DNA from: Nitrospinales bacterium
Lineage (GTDB): Bacteria > Nitrospinota_A > UBA7883 > JACRGQ01
Direction of reading: 5' to 3'
Length of the DNA stretch: 5,500 nucleotides
Assembly: GCA_023248615.1 (NCBI GenBank)
Contig: JAHFEI010000153.1
Span: 1-5,500 of the forward strand
Shown: positions 1 to 4,791 of the stretch, piece after piece
Position numbering within the stretch: position 1 is the first letter of the stretch
Layout: each line of letters begins with the position of its first letter
The notes under the pieces: model-generated
Database searches by the model: none
Told to the model about the DNA's origin: nothing
What the model saw: the letters and a program-made list of their open reading frames with translations, nothing else
Program-made: the position numbers and the translations under genes

Positions 1-309
1 CAGGGCGAAGACTCTGGGCGTAAGGGAGCCGGAGCGTATCAACGTGATGTAAAGCTCCAGGTAATTTTTTTCCATCGACGATGAGGCGATAGATTAGGCG
101 CGCTTTATTATTTTCTCCGGCGATGCCAACGGCTCCTCGGCATCGGATAACTCCGTGCGGCGTGCCGTGCCGGGAAGGCCAAGCGTGGCGTACTGGCCTG
201 GCTCAAAGTCCGGCAGTTCCCAGCCGTCCGGCTTTACCCGGAGGATAGCAAGGCCGGGCGCGACTTCAAGCCATTTCAGGACGATAGCGTTCAGTTGATT
301 TTCTTCCAT
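1..309 (-). pseudogene. Ferredoxin--NADP(+) reductase-type flavoprotein, N-terminal part, interrupted by an in-frame TAA
   Basis: This looks like the start of a ferredoxin/flavodoxin-NADP(+) reductase, a cytosolic FAD enzyme moving electrons between NADP(H) and ferredoxin. The start is ATG 309-307, preceded by GAGAGG five bases upstream; an in-frame ATG at 378 lacks a ribosome site and lies upstream of the likely promoter. The N-terminal FAD-binding barrel is recognisable from residues such as EVAPGLAILRV, DGWELPDFEPGQY and LGLPG. Codon 72 (96-94) is TAA inside R70-A71-stop-S73, where the family has RxYS, whose Tyr stacks on the flavin. The same frame then reads SIASSSMEKNYLELYIT and LIRSGSLTPRVFAL to the window edge, so the family match continues without a shift. 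One substitution (TAT or TAC to TAA) explains it. As read, only 71 residues would be made, without the NADP domain. Family identification is firm; whether the gene is truly dead or the base is an error cannot be told here. The gene continues beyond the left edge. Confidence 0.82.
94..96 (-). other. In-frame ochre codon replacing the RxYS tyrosine of the reductase
   Basis: Read on the minus strand, codons 70-73 are CGC GCC TAA TCT. The flanking residues IIKRA and SIASSS match the FAD-binding R-x-Y-S segment of this reductase family, so the stop occupies the Tyr codon. No insertion or deletion is needed to keep the flanking homology in frame. An ATG nine codons later in the logic of the frame (MEKNY, at 75-73) could in principle reinitiate, but I see no convincing ribosome site for it. 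Confidence 0.85.
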
Positions 310-342
310 ACAAACCTCTCGACAGTGTTGTAGTTGTACGCG

Positions 343-357
343 CCCATTATAAATGGG
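343..357 (-). promoter_or_regulatory. Candidate promoter -10 (TATAAT) inside a perfect dyad, upstream of the reductase gene
   Basis: On the minus strand a consensus TATAAT lies at 351-346, about 37 bases before the reductase start. It is embedded in a perfect inverted repeat CCCATT-ATA-AATGGG (343-357). No good -35 hexamer lies at the usual distance (TTCCGG with an 18-base spacer is the nearest), which fits either an activator-dependent promoter or chance. A repressor bound to the dyad would block the -10 box; that is inference. Confidence 0.35.
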
Positions 358-426
358 ATTTGCCAAATTCCGGAACATTTAGATAGTAATGCGAAAGGCG
401 CGATGGACGACAACAACAATAGCCTG

Positions 427-1323
427 CTATTTTAGCCCGGCTTTTTTCAGAATTGCGGCTATCTCCGGGTGGCCCTCCCTTTTCGCTATTCCAAGCGCGG
501 TCTCGCCAGCTTTGTTTTTTATTTTTAAGTTCGCCTTGCCCGCAATAAGCATACTGGCGATGTCGGGATGGTCTTCCTTGGTGGCCCACATCAGGGCCGT
601 CCATCCCCGCTCATCCACGGCATTCACATCCGCGCCCCTGGCCAACAGCGCCTTTACCGGCTCTTTGCGGCCCCAATTCGCCACGTTCATCAAAATTGTC
701 CTTTGGCTCTGGTTGTCCCTCACGTTGACGTTTTTGGAGAGCGGGATAAGTATTTCCATGCACTCATCAAGGTCGCTGTTGGAAGCGGCCCATAGGGCGG
801 TCGTCCCGTCATTTGCCGCAGAATTCGGATCGGCTCCGGCGGCAAGGAGTTTCCTGACGATTGCGGCGTGGCCTTTATCGGCGGCCTCCATGATGGGGGT
901 AGCTCCATCGTGGTCTTTTTTGTTCACATCCGCCTTGGCGGCGATAAAGTCCTCCACTATATCCAGATACCCCTCGCTGGTGGCAAGCGATATTAACGGC
1001 ATGCCATGGGCATCGGTGGTATTGGGGTTGGCTCCGGCGGCAAGCAATATATGCACACCTTCCGCGTCACCGGCAAGAATTGAGAAGACCAACGCCGTCT
1101 GCCCGAACCCGTCTACCGAATCCGGATTTGTGCCTTTAGAGAGGAGCGATTTCAGCTCGTCGTGGTTCCTTTCCTTGGCGGCGCGGAATAAAACATCCGT
1201 AGGCGCTCCGCCCGAGGGCGGTGTGGAAACTTCGGCGATACCTGTGCTGGCGGCGTAACATGTATTCCCAAAGAAGATAAGCGCCGCAATCGGCAAAACC
1301 ATTAACCCGGAAAATCTTGCCAT
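427..1323 (-). CDS. Exported ankyrin-repeat protein (eight repeats, Sec signal peptide)
   Basis: This is a 298-residue protein built almost entirely of ankyrin repeats, a protein-binding fold. Residues 1-24 are a signal peptide: short basic start (MARF), hydrophobic stretch LMVLPIAALIFF, and a signal peptidase I site after C22-Y23-A24. The sequence around C22 (GNTC) is not a good lipobox, so a soluble periplasmic protein is likely. Repeats run at about 43-71, 72-104, 105-137, 138-170, 171-203, 204-237, 238-270 and 271-298. Repeats 2, 4, 6, 7 and 8 keep the G-x-T-A-L or GADxN hallmarks; repeats 1 and 5 are degenerate. I chose ATG 1323 because GAGGAG sits seven bases upstream; ATG 1338 would add five residues before the signal peptide and has only a G-run upstream. 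It follows the hemerythrin gene by 43 bp and is probably cotranscribed. Periplasmic ankyrin proteins such as Pseudomonas AnkB are linked to oxidative-stress defence, but its partner here is unknown. Confidence 0.9.
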   Translation of the reverse strand: MARFSGLMVLPIAALIFFGNTCYAASTGIAEVSTPPSGGAPTDVLFRAAKERNHDELKSLLSKGTNPDSVDGFGQTALVFSILAGDAEGVHILLAAGANPNTTDAHGMPLISLATSEGYLDIVEDFIAAKADVNKKDHDGATPIMEAADKGHAAIVRKLLAAGADPNSAANDGTTALWAASNSDLDECMEILIPLSKNVNVRDNQSQRTILMNVANWGRKEPVKALLARGADVNAVDERGWTALMWATKEDHPDIASMLIAGKANLKIKNKAGETALGIAKREGHPEIAAILKKAGLK

Positions 1324-1335
1324 TCCAAAGCTCCT
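1324..1335 (-). promoter_or_regulatory. Ribosome binding site that decides the ankyrin start
   Basis: On the minus strand GAGGAG (1335-1331 and the preceding base) is followed by seven bases and then ATG at 1323. The upstream in-frame ATG at 1338 overlaps this Shine-Dalgarno region, so the shorter form is favoured. Confidence 0.65.
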
Positions 1336-1366
1336 CATTATTGTCCCCCCGGATTTGCACCCACGA

Positions 1367-1765
1367 CTATACTTTCCCCTTCAGGTACGGTGTGTACTCT
1401 TTATCCATATCGCTGATGTGGGTTTTCAGCCAGGTGGAAAGCAGTATCGTCAGCACCTCGTTCGCCAGCTCATGGTCGGTTTCCATCTTGGCCTTTACCT
1501 CCTGGATTATTTGGACAAAATCCTGGTGCTGGGTCTTGTGCTCCTCGTATTTCGGGTAGCTCACCTTCTTCATCGCATCTTCCTCTGCGGTAAAATGCTC
1601 CTTCGCGTACTTAAACAGGTCGGTTAACGCAACCTCCGTGGCTTCCTTCTTATGGCCGGATTCCGAGCCAGATGTAAAATCGTTGATTATGTCGAACAGT
1701 TCCATGTGATGCTTGTCGAATAGTGGGATGCCTACGCTGTCCTCGCGGTTCCAGGTAACTCTCAT
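1367..1765 (-). CDS. Bacteriohemerythrin (single-domain, O2-binding diiron protein)
   Basis: This is a 132-residue, single-domain hemerythrin, a cytosolic four-helix bundle that binds O2 reversibly at a non-haem diiron centre. All seven usual ligands are present and correctly spaced: H20 (in D17-K-H-H20-x-x-L-F), H57 and E61 (HFTAEE), H76 and H80 (HKTQH), H116 and D121 (HISDMD). Spacing matches that of the bacteriohemerythrin of Methylococcus capsulatus. H19, next to ligand H20, takes a place that is often Gln. Length is normal for the stand-alone form, with no fused signalling domain. The start ATG 1765 is preceded by GGAG eleven bases upstream, a rather long spacing, and by GGG just before the start. 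The gene is the first of a probable operon with the ankyrin gene. Roles known for the family include O2 delivery, storage or sensing for microaerobic metabolism; which applies here cannot be read from sequence. Confidence 0.95.
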   Translation of the reverse strand: MRVTWNREDSVGIPLFDKHHMELFDIINDFTSGSESGHKKEATEVALTDLFKYAKEHFTAEEDAMKKVSYPKYEEHKTQHQDFVQIIQEVKAKMETDHELANEVLTILLSTWLKTHISDMDKEYTPYLKGKV

Positions 1766-1827
1766 ATCCCAATCGACTCCAATGCAAAAAACGCCAAACG
1801 GTACACTCGGGTGTCTCCTCGGTCGCT

Positions 1828-1856
1828 AGTGTAGTACCCCGGTATTTCCTTTACAA
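1828..1856 (-). promoter_or_regulatory. Candidate sigma-70 promoter for the hemerythrin-ankyrin operon
   Basis: On the minus strand TTGTAA (1856-1851) and TACACT (1833-1828) are separated by exactly 17 bases; each matches four of six consensus positions. Transcription would begin near 1821, giving a leader of about 56 bases. A small inverted repeat ACAC-TCGG-GTGT (1803-1814) lies in that leader. Confidence 0.4.
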
Positions 1857-1870
1857 TACAGAACATGCCC

Positions 1871-1946
1871 CAACGGGTTGTGTTAGCAACGGTATTCATC
1901 CTGTTGCTACGCCATGACGGGCGCAAGACCGACTAAAGTCCGTCGC
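1871..1946. repeat. Cluster of palindromes resembling a REP-type element
   Basis: Three inverted repeats follow one another: CAAC-GG-GTTG (1871-1880); TAGCAAC (1884-1890) with GTTGCTA (1903-1909), loop of 12; and GACCGACT-AA-AGTCCGTC (1927-1944), pairing except for one C-C mismatch, extended by GC/GC across a two-base bulge. Reverse-complemented, the last reads GACGGACTTTAGTCGGTC. Similar GACGGACTTTAGTCCGTC-like palindromes occur as dispersed intergenic repeats in various environmental bacteria (from memory, not checked). No second copy lies in this window, so its repeat nature is inference. Confidence 0.4.
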
Positions 1947-2081
1947 TACCGAAACGTATCGATCCCTGCGTAAAGCCATTACTGGGAGACCGCACTAGTG
2001 TATCAAGTATGGGGCAACATTTCTATACTCGGCGATAAGCGGTTGTGCGCGGGGTGGGAAAAGGCTCGTCTCGTAGCCTGT

Positions 2082-2097
2082 GGGAGGGGGGGGGCGG
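2082..2097 (+). other. G-rich tract with a run of nine G
   Basis: GGGA is followed by nine consecutive G (2086-2094) and CGG, with GGGGTGGG a little upstream (2051-2058). It could form a G-quadruplex on the plus strand or be a slippage-prone tract; it lies about 180 bases upstream of the chemoreceptor promoter candidate. Confidence 0.4.
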
Positions 2098-2261
2098 AAG
2101 GCGAATTCTCATGTAGCCTATAGTATCGTATTGTTGCTGGATGTCCCATTTCGAGGTCAATTTGTATTGGCAGGGCGACTTGGTTGCTGTAACTTGTTGT
2201 TCTTGCGAGTACAATTAATGTGTCCACACTCCTTTTATTTAATAGAAAAGAAAGGATGAAC

Positions 2262-2290
2262 TTGACATGTCTTACAGTGTCGCATAGCAT
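2262..2290 (+). promoter_or_regulatory. Sigma-70 promoter for the chemoreceptor gene
   Basis: A perfect TTGACA (2262-2267) is followed after 17 bases by TAGCAT (2285-2290, four of six consensus). Transcription would start near 2297, leaving a leader of about 86 bases. The -35 box overlaps the perfect 8-bp palindrome GACATGTC (2264-2271), and another dyad, GTGT-CC-ACAC (2220-2229), lies upstream; both are possible operators. A flagellar-type sigma-28 promoter is not evident. Confidence 0.55.
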
Positions 2291-2301
2291 CTTTTCCGAG
2301 G

Positions 2302-2338
2302 AAGGCGCTGGGGAGAAGCCTTTTGGAAAATGTTAGGC
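2302..2338 (+). other. Alternative hairpins in the chemoreceptor leader
   Basis: AAGGC (2302-2306) can pair with GCCTT (2318-2322) and the stem is followed by TT; with G-U pairs it extends to seven. The same GCCT (2318-2321) can instead pair with AGGC (2335-2338), supported by TTTT/AAAA inside. The two forms exclude each other. The stems are short, so functional meaning is uncertain. Confidence 0.25.
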
Positions 2339-2382
2339 CATTGGGTGTAGGCAAACTTGGGGAAACAGCTTGAGGGGGAGTA

Positions 2383-4545
2383 ATGAAGGATATTCTAAAA
2401 AGGTTCGGCGATTTATCCATTAAATACAAGCTGTCCTGTATTTTGGCTCCGGCACTAATTGCGTTGATATGCTTCAACACCATCAGCATCGTGGAAAAAA
2501 TAGGGGATGTGAGGGAAATAACCCACATTAAGGCTTTTACCAACCTGGCTTTGGAAATAAGCGGACTTGTGGACGAGGTGCAAAAGGAGCGCGGCATGAG
2601 CGGCATGTACCTCGCTTCCGGCGGCGCTAAATTCGAGGCGGAAATGAACGCCCAGAGGGCAGTTACGGACGTCAGGGTAAAAAGGTTGCAAGGGTTCCTG
2701 TCCACATTTAAAGATAAAGAGCTCGAGGAACCGATAAAGCAGGCGATGGAGTACCTGAAAAAACTCGAAGACCAGCGGGTGGAGGTCAGTACGCTCTCCA
2801 ACACGTTAAAGGACACGATGAAGTTCTACTCTGATATCGACGTGTTGTTGCTGAACATCGTGGGAATGATGCCGAACTTGATGAGCGACGGGGAGCTTGC
2901 GTACCACTTCATGGGGTTTTATTCCACGCAGATGTACAAGGAGCCGATGGGCGTTGAGCTTGCCATTTTAAGCGGAGCCTTCACGAGCAACAAGTTTGCG
3001 CCGGGAGCCTACCGCATGCTAATCGAGTGCATCAGGTCGCAGGAACTGTACAAAAACCTGTATTTGACCTCAATGCCCGCCGACGACCGCCAGGTGCTTT
3101 TAGATGCCCTCAAAGACCCCAATTTCGCCAAATCGGAGCAATATCGTGAGCTTGCCGTATCGAAAGTCAACGAAGACAGGTTCGATGTGGACTCGAAGGA
3201 GTGGGTTGCCGTGCAGTCCAAGAAGATGGAGCTTATCCATGACAAGCTTATTATCGGGCATCTGCAAACGGAAATATTGAAAGTGACCGGCGCAAGATCG
3301 TCCGGCGCGTGGTCGGCGTTGGTGCTTACGCTGGTAATCAGCATCGCGATATTAATTGTTACGCTTATTGTGGCCGTTTCCATAGCTGGCGGGATAACCA
3401 GGTCTGTCCGGGAAACGGGACATGTTATGGGCGAAATAGCCAAGGGGGACTTCACGCAAGAGGTTCCGGTAAGGAGCCACGACGAAATGGGCGCACTGGG
3501 AGAAAACGTGAACGCAATGGTCTCGGACTTGCGTGAGATGTTCGGGGGAATAAGGCAGGATTCCGAAACACTAGCCAGGTCTGCCGAGGGGCTTTCCGCC
3601 GTTTCGACCCAGCTTGCCACCGGATCGAGCGAGATGACCAACCAGGCTTCCGGCGTAGCGAGCGCAACGGAGCAGATGTCCGCAAACATTGGCTCAATGG
3701 CCGCCGGTGTTGAAGAGGCGAGCGTAAACGCCAGCACAGTATCAAGCACTGCCGAGCAGATGTCCGTTAATATGGGTAGCATCGCAAGCGCGATAGAGGA
3801 GATGTCCACCACCATACGGGAGATTGCCAAGAACTCCGAAGACACTTCGCGAGTGGCTAACAGGGCGATGGGCATGTCGAAAACGGCCACCGATACGATG
3901 GTGCAACTAGGTAATGCCGCCAACGAGATAGGCAAGGTGACGGCGATGATAAAGCGCATCGCCGAGCAGACAAACCTGCTGGCGCTGAACGCGACCATAG
4001 AAGCCGCCTCTGCTGGGGATGCCGGCAAGGGGTTTGCCGTCGTCGCCAACGAGATCAAGGAGCTTGCCAACCAGAGCGCACGGGCGGCGGAAGACATAGC
4101 GGCAAAAATTGAGGGCGTCCAGGGAAGCACCACCAGCGCGGTCAAGGTCATCACGGATGTTTCGGACATTATCGGCAAGATAAACTCGGCGGTGAACGTC
4201 ATAACCGGCTCGGTGAACCAGCAGACGCTGGCGGCGAACGAGATATCGAAGAACGTGGTGGAAGTGACGGCGGGTGCGAACAATATAGCTTCCTCCATCG
4301 CGGAGATAGCCAAGGGAGCTGGCGATATGGCGAAAAGCGCCGGCGAAGCGGCCAAGGGAGCCAATGAGGTGTCGGCCAACATTATCGGCATAACAAAGGC
4401 GGTAGGGGATAACAACACGGGCATCCAGCAGATACGTGCTTCTTCGGACCAGTTGGCGAAGATTGCCGAAGGTCTCCAAGCTATGGTTGCAAAGTTCAAA
4501 GTGGAGCCGGACGACGAACACCGAAGGGAAATCTCTTTAAGCTGA
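2383..4545 (+). CDS. Methyl-accepting chemotaxis protein with a periplasmic NIT (nitrate/nitrite-sensing) domain
   Basis: This 720-residue chemoreceptor spans the inner membrane and controls a CheA/CheW complex. Transmembrane helices lie at about 17-37 and 310-335. Between them is a roughly 270-residue all-helical domain opening with the NIT signature: LVDEVQKERGMSGMYLASGG at 62-81, then QR...TD at 91-96. NIT domains bind nitrate or nitrite; the arginine of QKERG (R70) is a candidate ligand contact. HAMP follows at about 335-386 (GDFTQEVPVRS, DEMGALGENVN). The cytoplasmic hairpin has its CheA/CheW-contacting tip around 526-552 (EQTNLLALNATIEAASAGD), and the helix ends near AEGLQAMVAKF (about 690-703). 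Four Glu pairs spaced 14 residues apart (E430-Q431, E444-E445, E458-Q459, E472-E473) fit methylation motifs. No C-terminal NWETF-like CheR tether is present; the tail ends EHRREISLS. GAGGGGGAG at 2372-2380 supports the start. The gene has its own promoter and terminator. Receptor class is certain; the ligand is inferred. Confidence 0.95.
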   Translation: MKDILKRFGDLSIKYKLSCILAPALIALICFNTISIVEKIGDVREITHIKAFTNLALEISGLVDEVQKERGMSGMYLASGGAKFEAEMNAQRAVTDVRVKRLQGFLSTFKDKELEEPIKQAMEYLKKLEDQRVEVSTLSNTLKDTMKFYSDIDVLLLNIVGMMPNLMSDGELAYHFMGFYSTQMYKEPMGVELAILSGAFTSNKFAPGAYRMLIECIRSQELYKNLYLTSMPADDRQVLLDALKDPNFAKSEQYRELAVSKVNEDRFDVDSKEWVAVQSKKMELIHDKLIIGHLQTEILKVTGARSSGAWSALVLTLVISIAILIVTLIVAVSIAGGITRSVRETGHVMGEIAKGDFTQEVPVRSHDEMGALGENVNAMVSDLREMFGGIRQDSETLARSAEGLSAVSTQLATGSSEMTNQASGVASATEQMSANIGSMAAGVEEASVNASTVSSTAEQMSVNMGSIASAIEEMSTTIREIAKNSEDTSRVANRAMGMSKTATDTMVQLGNAANEIGKVTAMIKRIAEQTNLLALNATIEAASAGDAGKGFAVVANEIKELANQSARAAEDIAAKIEGVQGSTTSAVKVITDVSDIIGKINSAVNVITGSVNQQTLAANEISKNVVEVTAGANNIASSIAEIAKGAGDMAKSAGEAAKGANEVSANIIGITKAVGDNNTGIQQIRASSDQLAKIAEGLQAMVAKFKVEPDDEHRREISLS
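3670..3810 (+). repeat. In-gene heptad duplication carrying four candidate methylation pairs
   Basis: A 13-base direct repeat (GAGCAGATGTCCG) occurs at 3670-3682 and 3754-3766, an offset of 84 bases, equal to 28 residues or four heptads. At protein level EQMSANIGS and EQMSVNMGS mark the two units, and each is followed 14 residues later by EEAS or EEMS. This places Glu-Glu/Gln pairs on one helix face at even intervals, as expected for the methylation region. Confidence 0.6.
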
Positions 4546-4546
4546 C

Positions 4547-4598
4547 CCGCTATCCAACGAAACTGCTTCGCACTCCTGTGTGGTCGGTACGGTAGCGG
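4547..4598 (+). other. Long-loop stem just after the chemoreceptor stop
   Basis: CCGCTA-T-CC (4547-4555) can pair with GG-TAGCGG (4591-4598), giving eight base pairs with one bulged T and a loop of about 35 bases. It starts two bases after the TGA stop. It may protect the 3' end of the message; no known RNA family is recognised. Confidence 0.3.
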
Positions 4599-4612
4599 AG
4601 CAATATTAATTT

Positions 4613-4667
4613 GCTTGCGGGTTCCCCAATATAACGGAGTGGGATAGGCTTACCCGTCGCCGCAAGC
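4613..4667 (+). other. Perfect 8-bp long-range stem competing with the terminator
   Basis: GCTTGCGG (4613-4620) is an exact complement of CCGCAAGC (4660-4667). The right arm uses the same bases (4664-4667) that close the upper stem of the terminator, so both cannot form together. This arrangement resembles an antiterminator/terminator pair, but no ligand-binding family is recognised. Confidence 0.35.
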
Positions 4668-4690
4668 CAGCCCACGGTTTTTTGTCTTTT
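4639..4690 (+). terminator. Rho-independent terminator of the chemoreceptor gene
   Basis: GTGGG (4639-4643) pairs with CCCAC (4671-4675), and within it GGCTT (4647-4651) pairs with AAGCC (4664-4668), separated by a small ATA/AG internal loop. After GG come six T (4678-4683), then GTC and four more T. It lies about 95 bases after the stop codon and before the promoter candidate of the next gene. Confidence 0.75.
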
Positions 4691-4716
4691 ACTTATATGC
4701 CTCTAGCTAATAAGAT
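4688..4716 (+). promoter_or_regulatory. Candidate promoter of the receiver-TPR gene
   Basis: TTTACT (4688-4693) and TAAGAT (4711-4716) are separated by 17 bases, each matching four of six sigma-70 consensus positions. It follows the terminator directly, with a start expected near 4723. A perfect dyad CGTGG-N7-CCACG (4718-4734) straddles that point and could be an operator. Confidence 0.35.
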
Positions 4717-4734
4717 ACGTGGTTGGAATCCACG

Positions 4735-4763
4735 CCAGCCCGGAGTTGGACACGGGCGGCTGG
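4735..4763 (+). other. Hairpin in the leader of the receiver-TPR gene
   Basis: CCAGCC (4735-4740) pairs with GGCTGG (4758-4763) across a loop of 17 bases, abutting the CGTGG/CCACG dyad on its left. It sits about 28 bases before the start codon, in front of the ribosome site rather than over it. Confidence 0.35.
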
Positions 4764-4791
4764 GAAAAATGGCAATGTTCTGGAGAATTGG

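Larger units (their letters stand above)
1766..2382. other. Divergent intergenic region without a supported gene
   Basis: These 617 bases separate the hemerythrin operon from the chemoreceptor gene. From left to right they hold the hemerythrin leader and promoter (to 1856), a cluster of palindromes (1871-1946), a stretch with no recognisable signal (about 1950-2040), a small hairpin AGGCT/AGCCT (2062-2066 with 2075-2079), a nine-G run (2086-2094), a stretch to about 2215 with no clear signal apart from an isolated TACAAT (2210-2215), and the chemoreceptor promoter and leader. Frames open on either strand here lack ribosome sites and recognisable protein character. Confidence 0.6.

Noticed and set aside
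94..96. UAA reassigned to tyrosine (alternative genetic code)
   Set aside because: I know of no bacterial code with this reassignment; TAA is not tested elsewhere here because the other genes end in TAG or TGA, and a point mutation or base error is far simpler.
418..431. AATAGC-CT-GCTATT palindrome at the ankyrin stop codon as a terminator
   Set aside because: The stem is AT-rich and short, and no T-tract follows it on the minus strand.
389..1258. Long open frame on the plus strand opposite the ankyrin gene
   Set aside because: Its translation is low-complexity, Ser/Ala-rich shadow sequence with no domain; the opposite strand encodes clear ankyrin repeats with a ribosome site and signal peptide.
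1826..2002. CTAGTGTA direct repeats (1826-1833 and 1995-2002) as target duplications of a small mobile element
   Set aside because: The sequences just inside the two copies are not inverted repeats of each other, and 8-base repeats at this distance can arise by chance; the left copy also contains the hemerythrin -10 candidate.
2003..2290. Open frame of 95 codons on the minus strand in the divergent intergenic region
   Set aside because: No ribosome site or recognisable protein character, and it crosses the nine-G run and the chemoreceptor promoter.
2256..2336. Mini open frame of 26 codons in the chemoreceptor leader (starts MNLTCL)
   Set aside because: Its start lies upstream of the predicted transcription start and overlaps the -35 box; AAAGG directly abuts the ATG, so the spacing is unsuitable.
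3009..4499. Open frame of almost 500 codons antisense to the chemoreceptor gene
   Set aside because: It mirrors the periodic, Ala/Ser-rich heptads of the receptor coiled coil; such antisense frames are a common artefact of this composition, and no protein family is recognisable.
4718..4742. tRNA T-arm and acceptor-like sequence (5-bp stem, 7-base loop, then CCAGCCC)
   Set aside because: The loop reads TTGGAAT instead of TTCxAxx, no matching GGGCTGG 5' acceptor arm lies upstream, and there is no D-arm or anticodon arm.
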